Assembly: GCF_015024225.1 (NCBI RefSeq)
Contig: NZ_JACJGM010000044.1
Coordinates: forward strand, 1-35,072
Direction: 5' to 3'
Source: Nocardioides lijunqiniae
GTDB lineage: Bacteria; Actinomycetota; Actinomycetes; Propionibacteriales; Nocardioidaceae
Length of the DNA stretch: 35,072 nt
The notes below the pieces were generated by a model. It ran no database searches and was not told the origin of the DNA. It worked only from the letters and a program-made list of their open reading frames with translations. A program made the translations under genes and the position numbers. This document shows, in pieces, positions 23,534-31,620 of this stretch (the stretch's first letter is position 1; every line of letters starts with the position of its first letter).

Positions 23534-25672
23534 TCAGCCCGCCAGGTCGTAGCCTCCCAGCCCCTGGCCCAGCAGCTTCGGCGCACCGAAGCCGCTGGTG
23601 GTCATCTCGATGAGGTACAGCGCCTTCGTCGACCCGAGTCGGACGACGAGGTCGGAGTGCCCCGTGAGGCCCACGTCGCTGATCCCCACGATCCAGTCGT
23701 ACGGGTTCAGGTTGACCGACATCGCCCGGGTGCTGGTGAGCCCGCCCGGCCCGTTGCCGCGGCTGAGCGTCACCTTGCGGTTGCCGCGGAAGAGCACGTC
23801 CGGCGCGCCGTCGGCGTCCATCCGGCCCACCGCGATCTGGCGGGTGGCCGCGACCTTGCCGGCGGCGACGTACCCGCTCCCCAGCGGGTTGGCTCCCGCA
23901 CCGGGGTAGATCCGCATGGAGGACCCCTTCGGCTGGCCCATCAGGTCCGGCCAGCCGTCCCCGGTCACGTCGCCCACCGCCGAGAGCAGCTGCACCTTCT
24001 TGAACCCCGTCGAGAGCAGACGTGGACCGGAGAACGTGCCGCGGCCCGTGCCCAGACGCAGGTAGAGGTAGCCGTTGGTCCGGCGGTAGACCATGTCCCC
24101 CTTGCCGTCGCGGTTCCAGTCACCGGCGTTCATCACGCGGTTGACCCCGACCAGGCTGACCCCGGTCGCGATCGGCCGGGCGATGCGGTACGGCGCCTTG
24201 CCGCCCGTGCCGCGCAGCGGCAGCACGAACGCCTGCTGGTCGCTGGTGCGCCGGATGATGATGTCCGGGTGGGGGGTGAGCGCGAGGTTGGACTCCAGCT
24301 CACGCCCGGTCCAGCCGCGCTGGGCCGCCGCGGCCAAGGTGCGGATCTGCGGGATCTTGGCGTACAGGTACTTGCCCGGGCACGCCGTCGAGCCGGCGTC
24401 GCGGTGTCCGTTGATCGCCCGGAAGCTCTTGCGGCCCACCGCCTGCGACCTCGAGGAGGCGGAGACGCCGTGCAGGGAGAGCTTCCACGCGAACAGCGCG
24501 CCGTAGGCCTGCACCATCGCGTCCGAGGGCTTGGCGATGTCGTAGTTGCCGATGGCCGACATGGCGAACGAGTAGTCGTTGTAGCCGAGCGTGTGCGCGC
24601 CCACGACCGGGCGGTCCACGCCGCCGTAGCGACCCTCCCAGATCCGGCCGAAGCGGTCGACCAGGTAGTTGTAGCCGAGGTCGGACCAGCCGCGGGACTT
24701 GGTGTGGTAGGCGTAGATGCTGCGCAGCAGCCCCGGCACCTGCGCCCGCGTGTAGTTGTTGGCGTTGACCGTGTGGTGCACGAAGCCGGCATGCACCTCG
24801 AAGTAGTGCAGCGAGCTCTTGTCGCGCAGTCGCTCGTCGGCGCCCCACTGGGCGCGTGAGTAGATCACCGGCTTCGGCGTGTACGTCGCCGCCTGCATCT
24901 CGATCGCGCCCGGCGTGACGGCGGGGTCGGCGGCCGGAGGCTCCTCGGTCGGCGCGTCGACGGCCGGCACGGCCGAGGTCCGGGCGCTGGAGGGCGCCTC
25001 GGCGTCCCTGGTGTCGATCGCGGGCGCCTCGACCTTGGTCGCCGTGGGCTCGCCCGGGGCGATGACCGCGAGCCGCAGGTCGGCCGGGGTAGCGCCGTCC
25101 GGCGTCGTGACCTTGACCTGGACCTCGTCGACCTCGCCCACGAGCAGCGCGTCGGTGCCCGGACGGGACTTCTTGGCCTCGGCGCTGCGCGGGTCGGGGC
25201 CGTGGTCGGCGTCGTACTGGACCGGCATCCACTCCGTCCACGCGTCGTCGGTCTCGGTGCGGACCTGCACCTGGATCTGCTCCTCGGACAGCTCCTTGCC
25301 CTTGCCCCAGGTCACGCCGACCGCGCCGTAGCCGCTGACCGCCTGCGGGAGGCTGGTCAGCTGCGCGCCGCCACCCTTGCCCGCGACGACCCGCGCCTGC
25401 GGCTTGCCCGCCAGGGTCCGGCCGCGCGCGCCGGCCGGAGCCGTCAGCGGCACCTCGGTCACGATCGGGTCGACGACGCCCGCGGGCAGCTCCGACTTCA
25501 TGGTCGTCGTGGCGGCGTAGGCCGCCAGCGCGGTGGGCGCCGTGGTCACCGGAGCCCGCTGCACGACATCGAGGGAGACGATGTTGGCGGCGGGGGTGAC
25601 GACGGCGAGCACGACCCCGAGCGTCAGCAGCTGCTGACACACGGTGACGAAACGGGCGCGGTTGTTAGGCAT
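23534..25672 (-). CDS. Secreted N-acetylmuramoyl-L-alanine amidase with FG-GAP repeats
   Basis: A 712-residue exported peptidoglycan hydrolase. A signal-type hydrophobic segment covers about 13-35, then a Pro/Ala/Thr-rich region to 265. The PGRP/amidase-2 domain spans about 268-450: AQWGADE (275-281), zinc ligands from VHHT (H300/H301), H424 in GHRDAGST and C432 in ACPG, plus YNYLVDRFGRIWEGRYGG. These ligands are intact, so it should cleave the glycan-peptide bond. The C-terminus (about 515-700) has FG-GAP/VCBS-type repeats at about 50-residue spacing (DWNRDGKGD 519, DVTGDGWPD 569, RMDADGAPD 619), likely calcium-binding, wall- or glycan-attaching. Start ATG 25672 has GGAG 7 nt upstream. A candidate MtrA direct repeat lies upstream. 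Confidence 0.93.
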   Translation of the reverse strand: MPNNRARFVTVCQQLLTLGVVLAVVTPAANIVSLDVVQRAPVTTAPTALAAYAATTTMKSELPAGVVDPIVTEVPLTAPAGARGRTLAGKPQARVVAGKGGGAQLTSLPQAVSGYGAVGVTWGKGKELSEEQIQVQVRTETDDAWTEWMPVQYDADHGPDPRSAEAKKSRPGTDALLVGEVDEVQVKVTTPDGATPADLRLAVIAPGEPTATKVEAPAIDTRDAEAPSSARTSAVPAVDAPTEEPPAADPAVTPGAIEMQAATYTPKPVIYSRAQWGADERLRDKSSLHYFEVHAGFVHHTVNANNYTRAQVPGLLRSIYAYHTKSRGWSDLGYNYLVDRFGRIWEGRYGGVDRPVVGAHTLGYNDYSFAMSAIGNYDIAKPSDAMVQAYGALFAWKLSLHGVSASSRSQAVGRKSFRAINGHRDAGSTACPGKYLYAKIPQIRTLAAAAQRGWTGRELESNLALTPHPDIIIRRTSDQQAFVLPLRGTGGKAPYRIARPIATGVSLVGVNRVMNAGDWNRDGKGDMVYRRTNGYLYLRLGTGRGTFSGPRLLSTGFKKVQLLSAVGDVTGDGWPDLMGQPKGSSMRIYPGAGANPLGSGYVAAGKVAATRQIAVGRMDADGAPDVLFRGNRKVTLSRGNGPGGLTSTRAMSVNLNPYDWIVGISDVGLTGHSDLVVRLGSTKALYLIEMTTSGFGAPKLLGQGLGGYDLAG

Positions 25673-25716
25673 TCACAGGCTCCAGTGCGAGGGGAAGATT
25701 CACACGAGCCGCAACT

Positions 25717-25731
25717 GTCACACGAGTAACA
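25717..25731 (+). promoter_or_regulatory. Candidate MtrA box: direct repeat GTCACA / GTAACA, 9-bp period
   Basis: GTCACA at 25717-25722 and GTAACA at 25726-25731 form a 9-bp-period direct repeat 45-59 bp upstream of the amidase start. Tandem GTCACA-like 9-mers are the reported recognition pattern of mycobacterial MtrA. A further GTAAC occurs at 25754-25758. It is a pattern match only, but cell-wall hydrolases are known MtrA targets and mtrA is in the same window. Confidence 0.45.
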
Positions 25732-25740
25732 CACCCCGGA

Positions 25741-25830
25741 CTAGAGGATCTGAGTAACTACAAACGTGTAATTTCCAGTCGACACGCCGACGAATCCGAG
25801 ATTTGTCAAGTTATCCTCATTCCACGGCGC
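25741..25830 (-). other. AT-richer 90-bp patch, possible coding remnant beside repeat copy 2
   Basis: By my count 25741-25820 is about 44% GC, far below the surroundings. On the minus strand one frame reads NLTNLGFVGVSTGNYTFVVTQIL and stops at 25741, like the last beta-strands of an extracellular protein. The frame runs back into the repeat without a plausible start. It is either the 3' scrap of a lost gene or simply the AT-rich upstream region of the amidase gene. Confidence 0.3.
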
Positions 25831-25835
25831 CACCA

Positions 25836-25933
25836 CGGTGGTTGAGCTGCGAGCGCAGCGAGCCTCGAAACCACCCCGGGCCCACGGTGGTTGAGGTGCG
25901 AGCGCAGCGAGCCTCGAAACCACCCCGGGCCCA
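25836..25933 (+). repeat. Tandem duplication of unit A, 49-bp period
   Basis: Two near-identical A units (GGTTGAG...CTCGAAACC) with identical spacers; the first has GAGCTGC where the second has GAGGTGC. Copies 1 and 3 carry only one A at this end. Confidence 0.8.
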
Positions 25934-26031
25934 CGGTGGTCGAGCAGCGAGGAGCGCCAGCGACGAGCGCCCGTCGAGACCCCTGCACCTCTGACTGCCT
26001 CCTCGGGGCCGGACTGGGGTGCCGCGCGCTT

Positions 26032-26124
26032 AGCCGGTCGCGTCTCCGCCTCAAGGATCGCCTTCGGCGCCCGCTTCGCGGCGCCCTTCGGGCGTCCTTG
26101 ACCCGGAGCCTCTCTCGACCGGCT
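26032..26124. repeat. Repeat unit C of copy 2
   Basis: A 93-bp unit bounded by inverted AGCCGGTCG / CGACCGGCT as in copy 1, with a few inserted bases (ATCGCCTTCGGC) in the loop part. Confidence 0.7.
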
Positions 26125-26374
26125 TGACGGCGCACGGGGCGACACGGGCTTCGCCCGCGCCGCCCGCGCAATGCGCGGCACCCCTCTGGTGGGGTTGGTG
26201 TGGCTGGTGGTGCGTCTACCGACACTCAGCGTCGGCAGTTGGTCACCACCGCGAGTCAGCTGAGCGTGGAGACGTCGGCGTGAGGCTCGAACTGCCGACA
26301 TAGGTGACCGATCGGCAGGGCCCGCGCTGTTTGCGGGCGGCGCGGCGAAGCCGCCGCCGCCCGTGCGCCGCCCC

Positions 26375-26459
26375 AGCAGCCCGGGAGAGGCTCGGAGTCA
26401 AGGACGCCGAAGGCGCCGCGAAGCGGGCGAAGCTCCTTGACGCCGAGACCCGGGCTGCT
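26375..26459. repeat. Repeat unit C' of copy 2
   Basis: An 85-bp unit with the same perfect ends AGCAGCCCGGG / CCCGGGCTGCT as in copy 1; the only clear changes are in the apical loop. Confidence 0.75.
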
Positions 26460-26611
26460 AGCGCGCGGGCCAACACCAGCCACGCATCGACGGTGTGGTT
26501 TCGAGGCTCGCTGCGCTCGCACCTCAACCACCGTGGGTCGCCGCTGGGCGTTCGGGTCACCGGGTCTCGACGGACGCTCGTCGCTGACGCTCCTCTTGCT
26601 CGACCACCGCG

Positions 26612-27409
26612 TCAGATGTCGTTGCCGATCTCGTCGTCGATCTCGTCCTGGCCGTCGGGCTCGTTCTCGGCGCCGTCGTCGTACTTGAGGTAGCGGATGC
26701 CGGCGTTGACCTCGCCGTCGAAGCCGACCTTGCCCTTCTCCAGGACGATCACCCGGTCGCACATCTTGCGGACCGAGCCGGCGGCGTGGCTGACGTAGAA
26801 CAGGGTGCGTCCGCTCTCGCGGACCTCCTGCATGCGCTCGATGCACTTCTTGCGGAAGGGGCGGTCGCCGACGGCCAGTGCCTCGTCGGCCAGGAAGATG
26901 TCGGAGTCGACGTGGATGGCCACGGCGAACCCGAGCCTGGCGAACATCCCGGAGGAGTAGTTGCCGACCGGCGTCTCGAGGAAGCGGCCGACGTCCGCGA
27001 ACTCCACGATCTCGTCGAACTTGCGCCGGGTCTCCTGCTCGGTCATCCCGAGCACGGCGGCGTTGAGGTAGATGTTGTCCCGGCCCGTCAGCTGGGGGTG
27101 GAAGCCGGCGCCCGTCGCGATGAGGCCGGCGATGCGCCCGCGGGTAAGGACGCGGCCGGAGTCGGGCCGCATGACGCCCTGCACGAGCTTGAGCAGGGTG
27201 CTCTTGCCGGAGCCGTTGAGCCCCATCAGGCCGATGGACTCCCCCTGGTCGACGGTGAAGCTCACGTCCTCGAGCGCCAGGAAGCTGTCGCTGAGGTCGC
27301 GGCCCTTCACCAGGGCGACGCTCATCTGCTTCAGCGTGCGGTGGTAGCGCAGCGTGAACTCCTTGGTCACGCCGTCCACCACGATCGAGGTGCTGTCCGG
27401 GTAGGTCAT
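26612..27409 (-). CDS. wzt: ABC transporter ATP-binding protein of polysaccharide export (Wzt)
   Basis: A 265-residue ATPase of the Wzt/RfbE class powering export of a lipid-linked polymer. Walker A GLNGSGKST (63-71), signature YSSGM (151-155), Walker B DIFLADE (170-176) and H-loop H208 are all present. It lacks the C-terminal carbohydrate-binding domain of O9a-type Wzt and ends in an acidic tail (244-265), like the mycobacterial galactan exporter Rv3781. The start ATG 27409 shares one base with the wzm stop (TGATG), so translation is coupled; the longer frame to 27841 is antisense noise. It is the last gene of the operon glf-glfT2-wzm-wzt. Composite repeat copy 2 ends 2 bp from its stop. Confidence 0.93.
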   Translation of the reverse strand: MTYPDSTSIVVDGVTKEFTLRYHRTLKQMSVALVKGRDLSDSFLALEDVSFTVDQGESIGLMGLNGSGKSTLLKLVQGVMRPDSGRVLTRGRIAGLIATGAGFHPQLTGRDNIYLNAAVLGMTEQETRRKFDEIVEFADVGRFLETPVGNYSSGMFARLGFAVAIHVDSDIFLADEALAVGDRPFRKKCIERMQEVRESGRTLFYVSHAAGSVRKMCDRVIVLEKGKVGFDGEVNAGIRYLKYDDGAENEPDGQDEIDDEIGNDI

Positions 27410-28293
27410 CACAGGCGCTCCGGGATGCGGTTCTCGAAGCGCCGGAAGACGAGCTGGCCGAGGACCAGCACGACGAAGCCGACGCCGAGACCGAGGAAGC
27501 CGTAGGAGAAGAGGTGGTCGGGGATGTGCTCGGCCTGCGTCGCGTCCGGGTCCTGCGTGGTGCCGACCCAGAACGCCTGCTGCACGAGGAGCACGGCGTC
27601 CGCGATGGGGTTGAGCAGGTAGTAGCCGGCGAACGAGCCGAGGCGCTCCTCGACCATGCTGAAGGGGTAGATCATCGGGACGCCGAAGCGCACGAAGTTG
27701 CTCAGGATCGAGACCACGCTCCCGACGTCGCGCATGAAGACGTTGGCGACGCTGAACATCAGCGCGAGGCCGGTGCCGAGCAGGCAGATGATCCCCAGGG
27801 CCAGCAGGAAGCCGAGCAGGGAGACCGGGTCGGGGGTCCACCCGGTGAAGAGGCAGATGATCACGAGGACGATCAGCTGGGGCCCGATGTGGTAGAGCGA
27901 GACCATCATCGAGGCCACGGGGAACATCTCCCGTGGCACCGCCATCTTGCGCACCAGTGCCTTGTTGCGCACGATCGAGCGGGTGCCGGCGTTGAACGTC
28001 TCGATGAAGAACTGGACCACGATCAGGCCGCAGAAGATGTGGATCGCGAAGGACTCGGTCCCCCGGCCCATGATCTTCTCCATCATGAACCAGAAGATGA
28101 AGAGCTGCGAGAGCGGATTGATGTAGGACCAGAGGAACCCCAGCGCCGAGGCCTGGTAACGGGCGTTGACCTCACGGCGCACGAGCAGCTTCAGCAGGTA
28201 GCGCCGGCGGAACACCTCCAGCAGTCCCGCCGTCGGCGAGGGGTTGGCCAGCGGGGCGTCGACGACCCGCCGCCGGGACTCCAGGTCAGTCAT
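27409..28293 (-). CDS. wzm: ABC-2 type polysaccharide export permease (Wzm)
   Basis: A 294-residue permease of the ABC-2/Wzm family with six hydrophobic segments. The N-terminal amphipathic part includes RRRYLLKLLVRREVNARYQASALGFLWSYINPLSQL, the conserved entry pattern of the family. Cytoplasmic and periplasmic loops carry VRKMAVPREMFPVASMMVSLYH. With Wzt it should flip the completed lipid-linked galactan across the membrane, as the Rv3783/Rv3781 pair does in mycobacteria; the substrate is inferred from neighbouring glfT2 and glf. The start ATG 28293 overlaps the glfT2 stop by 8 nt, and the stop overlaps the wzt start, so the three are tightly coupled. Confidence 0.92.
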   Translation of the reverse strand: MTDLESRRRVVDAPLANPSPTAGLLEVFRRRYLLKLLVRREVNARYQASALGFLWSYINPLSQLFIFWFMMEKIMGRGTESFAIHIFCGLIVVQFFIETFNAGTRSIVRNKALVRKMAVPREMFPVASMMVSLYHIGPQLIVLVIICLFTGWTPDPVSLLGFLLALGIICLLGTGLALMFSVANVFMRDVGSVVSILSNFVRFGVPMIYPFSMVEERLGSFAGYYLLNPIADAVLLVQQAFWVGTTQDPDATQAEHIPDHLFSYGFLGLGVGFVVLVLGQLVFRRFENRIPERL

Positions 28294-30277
28294 CGGCCCG
28301 CTCGGTCCACGGCTTGAACGTCTCGTCCCAAGCCTCCGGGGCGGTGATCGAGTCCAGCTCCTCGCGGTAGAGCTGGGCCAGGCGCGGCCACTCGCGGCGG
28401 TAGCGGTCGTGGATCTCGAGGGTGCGCCGGGTCAGGCTGCGGAACACCGCGGAGTCGCGCTGGTAGAACGCCGCCGACGTGCCGTCGTTCATGGACACGA
28501 TCGCGGAGTCGTAGCTCGCCAGCCGGTACCACCGGGCGTCCATGGCCCGGATCTCCGCCTCGGGGTGCTCGCGCGAGAGCTCGCGCGGCGGCTTGAGCTG
28601 GCGCAGCGGCGCGAGGCCGGCGGTCACGAGCTGCGAGAGCCGCGAGGGGATCTCGAGCCCGTCGCGTCCGCGGCGCGGCGGCTTCTTGCGGCGCACGGAG
28701 GGGAACGCGTCCGGGTCGGGCTGCAGCTGGGCGTCGGTGAACTGCTTGCGCAGCGCGTTGACCTCGGCGAGGCGGTCCGGGAGCATCCGGTGCAGGGCGT
28801 GCGGCCCCTCGAGCACGTCCTCCATGGCCTGGAGCCGCAGCTCGGCGGTGGAGTACTGCATCGAGACCAGGTGGGCCACCTGGTGGTTGAGGCTCTCGCG
28901 GATCATCCGCCCGCCCTTGGGGTACGGCGAGTGGAGCAGCGCCGCGACCAGCCGGTTGCGGTGGTGGAAGTAGGCCTGCCAGTCGAGGGCGTCGTTCTTG
29001 TCGGTCCACGGCACGTGCCACACGGCCGCGCCCGGGAACGTCACGGTCGGGTAGCCGGCCGCCTTGGCGCGCAGGCCGTACTCCGAGTCGTCCCACTTGA
29101 TGAAGAGGGGCAGCGAGAGGCCGATCTCGTCGATCACCTGGCGCGGGATCAGGCACATGAACCAGCCGTTGAAGTCGACGTCGATGCGCTTGTGCATCCA
29201 CCGGCTCGACCGCAGGTTGCGCGCGGCGAAGTCCCAGTCGTTGAAGGTGTCGACCGGCGACTGCCACCAGAACCGCCACGGCTGGACGATCTCGCCGAAG
29301 GAGTGCAGCCGCGAGCGGCTGAACAGGCTGAACATGTGGCCGCCCACGAGCGTGGGGCGGCGGGCGAGGTCGCCGAAGGTGATGGCGCGGATGATGCCCT
29401 CGGGCTCGCAGACGACGTCGTCGTCCATCATCATCGCGTACGTCGCCGTGCCCTTGCGCAGCGACTCGAGCTGCCCTCGGGCGTAGCCGCCGGACCCGCC
29501 GAGGTTGCCCTGCTCTATGACGCGCAGGGTGTCCCCCAGGGCGGCCTCCGCCTTGGCGAACTCCGGGGAGTCGGCGACCTTGTCGGTGCCCTGCTCCATG
29601 ACGAAGACCGTGTCGAGGTAGGGCGCGAGCTGCTCGTCCTCGCCGACCTGGGCGAGGAGCTTGGCGCAGAAGTCGGGCCGGTTCATGGTCGTGATGGCGA
29701 GGTCGACCGTGCCGTGCTGGGCGCGGTCGTCGGGCACATCCGCGGTCCACTCGGCGGAGGCCACGACGACGTCCTCGTCGCCGGCGACGACGTTGTACCA
29801 GTACCAGCCGCCGTCCACGAAGGGCTTGAGCGACAGGTCGAAGGTGAAGGTGGCGGTCCCCTCCGCCCCGGACACGGCGGAGTCGACGCGCTGGGCGCGG
29901 CCGTTGGCCATGGACTTGTAGACGATGACGGTGGCTCCGGCGCCGCGCAGCTCGACGGTGAGCGTCACGTCGGAGACGACGGTCCAGCGGCGCCAGTAGC
30001 TGGCGGGGAACGCGTTGAAGTACGTGCCGAACGACAGCCGCTCCCCCGACTTCACACGCAGCGCCGTGCGCGACTCGATCTGGTCGGGGTGGATGGTGCG
30101 ACCGGTGGAGGTCGACTGCCGGATGGCGGCGTTGTTGAGGTCCTTGGCCGCCCGGTTGCCGCCGATCTCGTAGCGATCGGCGTCGAGCTTGGCCTCCTCC
30201 GGGTCGACGTACAGCGGGAGGACGTCGAAGTCCCGGTCGAGGGGGAAGATCTGTCGTTGCAGCAGTCGCGTGGTCAT
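28286..30277 (-). CDS. glfT2: Galactofuranosyltransferase GlfT2 (polymerising)
   Basis: A 663-residue GT2-family enzyme matching mycobacterial GlfT2 (Rv3808c, about 637 residues). It has an N-terminal beta-barrel-like domain (to about 180), then the GT-A domain with TTMNRPDFCAKLL (196-208), the metal-binding MMDDD (D285-D287), WDDSE (395-399, catalytic Asp region) and His 421 in WHVPW, followed by the long helical C-terminal domain. GlfT2 adds alternating beta-1,5 and beta-1,6 galactofuranose units from UDP-Galf to the lipid-linked chain. The start ATG 30277 directly abuts the glf stop (TAGATG), and the stop overlaps wzm by 8 nt. Essential motifs are intact. Confidence 0.95.
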   Translation of the reverse strand: MTTRLLQRQIFPLDRDFDVLPLYVDPEEAKLDADRYEIGGNRAAKDLNNAAIRQSTSTGRTIHPDQIESRTALRVKSGERLSFGTYFNAFPASYWRRWTVVSDVTLTVELRGAGATVIVYKSMANGRAQRVDSAVSGAEGTATFTFDLSLKPFVDGGWYWYNVVAGDEDVVVASAEWTADVPDDRAQHGTVDLAITTMNRPDFCAKLLAQVGEDEQLAPYLDTVFVMEQGTDKVADSPEFAKAEAALGDTLRVIEQGNLGGSGGYARGQLESLRKGTATYAMMMDDDVVCEPEGIIRAITFGDLARRPTLVGGHMFSLFSRSRLHSFGEIVQPWRFWWQSPVDTFNDWDFAARNLRSSRWMHKRIDVDFNGWFMCLIPRQVIDEIGLSLPLFIKWDDSEYGLRAKAAGYPTVTFPGAAVWHVPWTDKNDALDWQAYFHHRNRLVAALLHSPYPKGGRMIRESLNHQVAHLVSMQYSTAELRLQAMEDVLEGPHALHRMLPDRLAEVNALRKQFTDAQLQPDPDAFPSVRRKKPPRRGRDGLEIPSRLSQLVTAGLAPLRQLKPPRELSREHPEAEIRAMDARWYRLASYDSAIVSMNDGTSAAFYQRDSAVFRSLTRRTLEIHDRYRREWPRLAQLYREELDSITAPEAWDETFKPWTERADD

Positions 30278-31489
30278 CTACTCGTCCACTCCCCCGCTCG
30301 TCAACGGCGCACCGTCGGCGAAGTGCGGCTTCAGCTTGTTCTCGAACATCGACAGCGCCGACCCGATGGCCATGTGCATGTCAAGGTACTTGTAGGTGCC
30401 GAGACGGCCTCCGAAGAGGACCATCGGCTCGCGCTTGGCCCGCTCGCGGTACTTCAGCAGCTTGGCGCGGTCCTCGGCGGTGTTGATCGGGTAGTACGGC
30501 TCGTCGTCGTCCTCGGCGAACCGGCTGTACTCGTGGACCACGATGGTCTTGCCCGGGAGGTAGGTGCGCTCGGGGTGCAGGTGCTTGAACTCCAGGATCC
30601 GGGTCCAGGGGACCTCCTGGTCGTTGTAGTTGACCACCCCGGTGCCCTGGAAGTCGTCCACGTCGAGGGTCTCGGACTCGAGGTCGACGGTGCGCCACGA
30701 CAGCCGGCCCTCGGCGTTGCCGAAGTACTCGTCGACCGGCCCGGTGTAGACGATCGGGACCTTGCCCTTGTACTGCTCGGCGACGCCGTTGGCCGGGTCG
30801 AGGAAGTCGGTGTCGAGGCGGACCTCGATGTTGGGGTGCTCGGCCATCCGGGTCAGCCACGCGGTGTAGCCGTCGGTCGGCAGGCCCTCGAAGTCGTCGT
30901 TGAAGTAGCGGTTGTCGAAGGTGTAGCGCACCGGAAGCCGGGTGATGATGTCGGCCGAGAGCTCGGTGGGGTCGGTCTGCCACTGCTTCGCGGTGTAGCC
31001 CTTGACGAACGCCTCGTAGAGCGGGCGCCCGATGAGCGAGATCGCCTTCTCCTCGAGGTTCGTCGCGTCGGCCGTGGCGATCTCGCTGGCCTGCTCGGCG
31101 ATCAGCGCGCGGGCCTCGTCGGGCGTGTGCGACCTGCCGAAGAACTGGTTGATCAGCGCGAGGTTCATCGGGAACGAGTAGACCTGCCCCTGGTACTTCG
31201 CGAAGACGCGGTGCTGGTAGCCGGTGAAGCTCGTGAACCGGTTGACGTACTCCCACACCTTCTTGTTCGAGGTGTGGAACAGGTGGGTGCCGTAGACGTG
31301 CACCTCGATCCCGGTCTCCGGGTCGATCTCGGAGTAGGCGTTGCCCCCGAGGTGGTGGCGCCGCTCGAGCACGAGCACCTTGAGCCCCAGCTCGCTGGCG
31401 CAGCGCTCGGCGATGGTCAGGCCGAAGAAGCCGGAACCGACGACCACCAGATCGGGGGACCGGTCGGGGCTGGAGTCAGGGGTGGGCAC
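30278..31489 (-). CDS. glf: UDP-galactopyranose mutase
   Basis: A 403-residue flavoenzyme interconverting UDP-galactopyranose and UDP-galactofuranose, the donor for galactan synthesis. The FAD-binding motif VVVGSGFFGLTIAE (15-28), GGNAYSEIDPETGIEVHVYGTHLFHTS (48-74) and YNDQEVPWTRILEFKH are characteristic, and the C-terminal RLGTYKYLDMHMAIGSAL carries the flavin-contacting Arg and Asp residues. GTG 31489 is the start: TAGACT lies 8 nt upstream (leaderless pattern). It heads the operon glf-glfT2-wzm-wzt, the same gene pairing as Rv3809c-Rv3808c. It is divergent from the PAP2 gene across 131 bp. Confidence 0.97.
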   Translation of the reverse strand: MPTPDSSPDRSPDLVVVGSGFFGLTIAERCASELGLKVLVLERRHHLGGNAYSEIDPETGIEVHVYGTHLFHTSNKKVWEYVNRFTSFTGYQHRVFAKYQGQVYSFPMNLALINQFFGRSHTPDEARALIAEQASEIATADATNLEEKAISLIGRPLYEAFVKGYTAKQWQTDPTELSADIITRLPVRYTFDNRYFNDDFEGLPTDGYTAWLTRMAEHPNIEVRLDTDFLDPANGVAEQYKGKVPIVYTGPVDEYFGNAEGRLSWRTVDLESETLDVDDFQGTGVVNYNDQEVPWTRILEFKHLHPERTYLPGKTIVVHEYSRFAEDDDEPYYPINTAEDRAKLLKYRERAKREPMVLFGGRLGTYKYLDMHMAIGSALSMFENKLKPHFADGAPLTSGGVDE

Positions 31490-31497
31490 GATCGGTC

Positions 31498-31503
31498 AGT
31501 CTA
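31498..31503 (-). promoter_or_regulatory. Leaderless-type -10 (TAGACT) of the glf operon
   Basis: TAGACT on the minus strand is 8 nt before GTG 31489. It is the only promoter-like signal I see for the four-gene galactan operon. Confidence 0.5.
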
Positions 31504-31608
31504 CGGATCGGGTGGGCGTGGGACGCACTCCCCACGCTGCGGGCCGCGCGTCGCGCATGGCGCGGGTCACACGCCGAGAAGAATGAGGCGACTGGGGGAA
31601 CGGGGTTC

Positions 31609-31614
31609 TAGGCT
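31609..31614 (+). promoter_or_regulatory. Leaderless-type -10 (TAGGCT) of the PAP2 gene
   Basis: TAGGCT is 6 nt before GTG 31621, facing away from the glf promoter. The intervening 95 bp show no other clear element. Confidence 0.5.
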
Positions 31615-31620
31615 GTCGGC

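Larger units (their letters stand above)
25836..26610. repeat. Composite nested-hairpin repeat, copy 2 (with duplicated unit A)
   Basis: A 775-bp copy in the same orientation as copy 1. Unit A occurs twice (from 25836 and 25885) and unit B starts at 25934, so three successive 49-bp steps share identical CCGGGCCCA-type spacers, implying tandem duplication. Then follow unit C (26032-26124), the core inverted repeat GTCGGCAGTT (26231-26240) / AACTGCCGAC (26290-26299), C' (26375-26459), A' (26495-26533) and B' (26561-26610). The right end lies 2 bp before the wzt stop codon. The core stem is shorter than in copy 1 because the outer CGCTG is altered to CATAG. Nothing resembling a gene is present in 25836-26611. 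Confidence 0.9.

Noticed and set aside
25836..25981. CRISPR-like array (repeated 40-bp units at 49-bp steps)
   Set aside because: Only two A units plus one B, spacers are 9-10 bp and identical, and no cas genes are present.
25806..26301. Open frames in the repeat copies encoding peptides such as VVEVRAQRASKP or RGSLRSHLNHRG
   Set aside because: They occur in all frames of a hairpin repeat and recur wherever the repeat does. I see no start signal, domain or coding bias.
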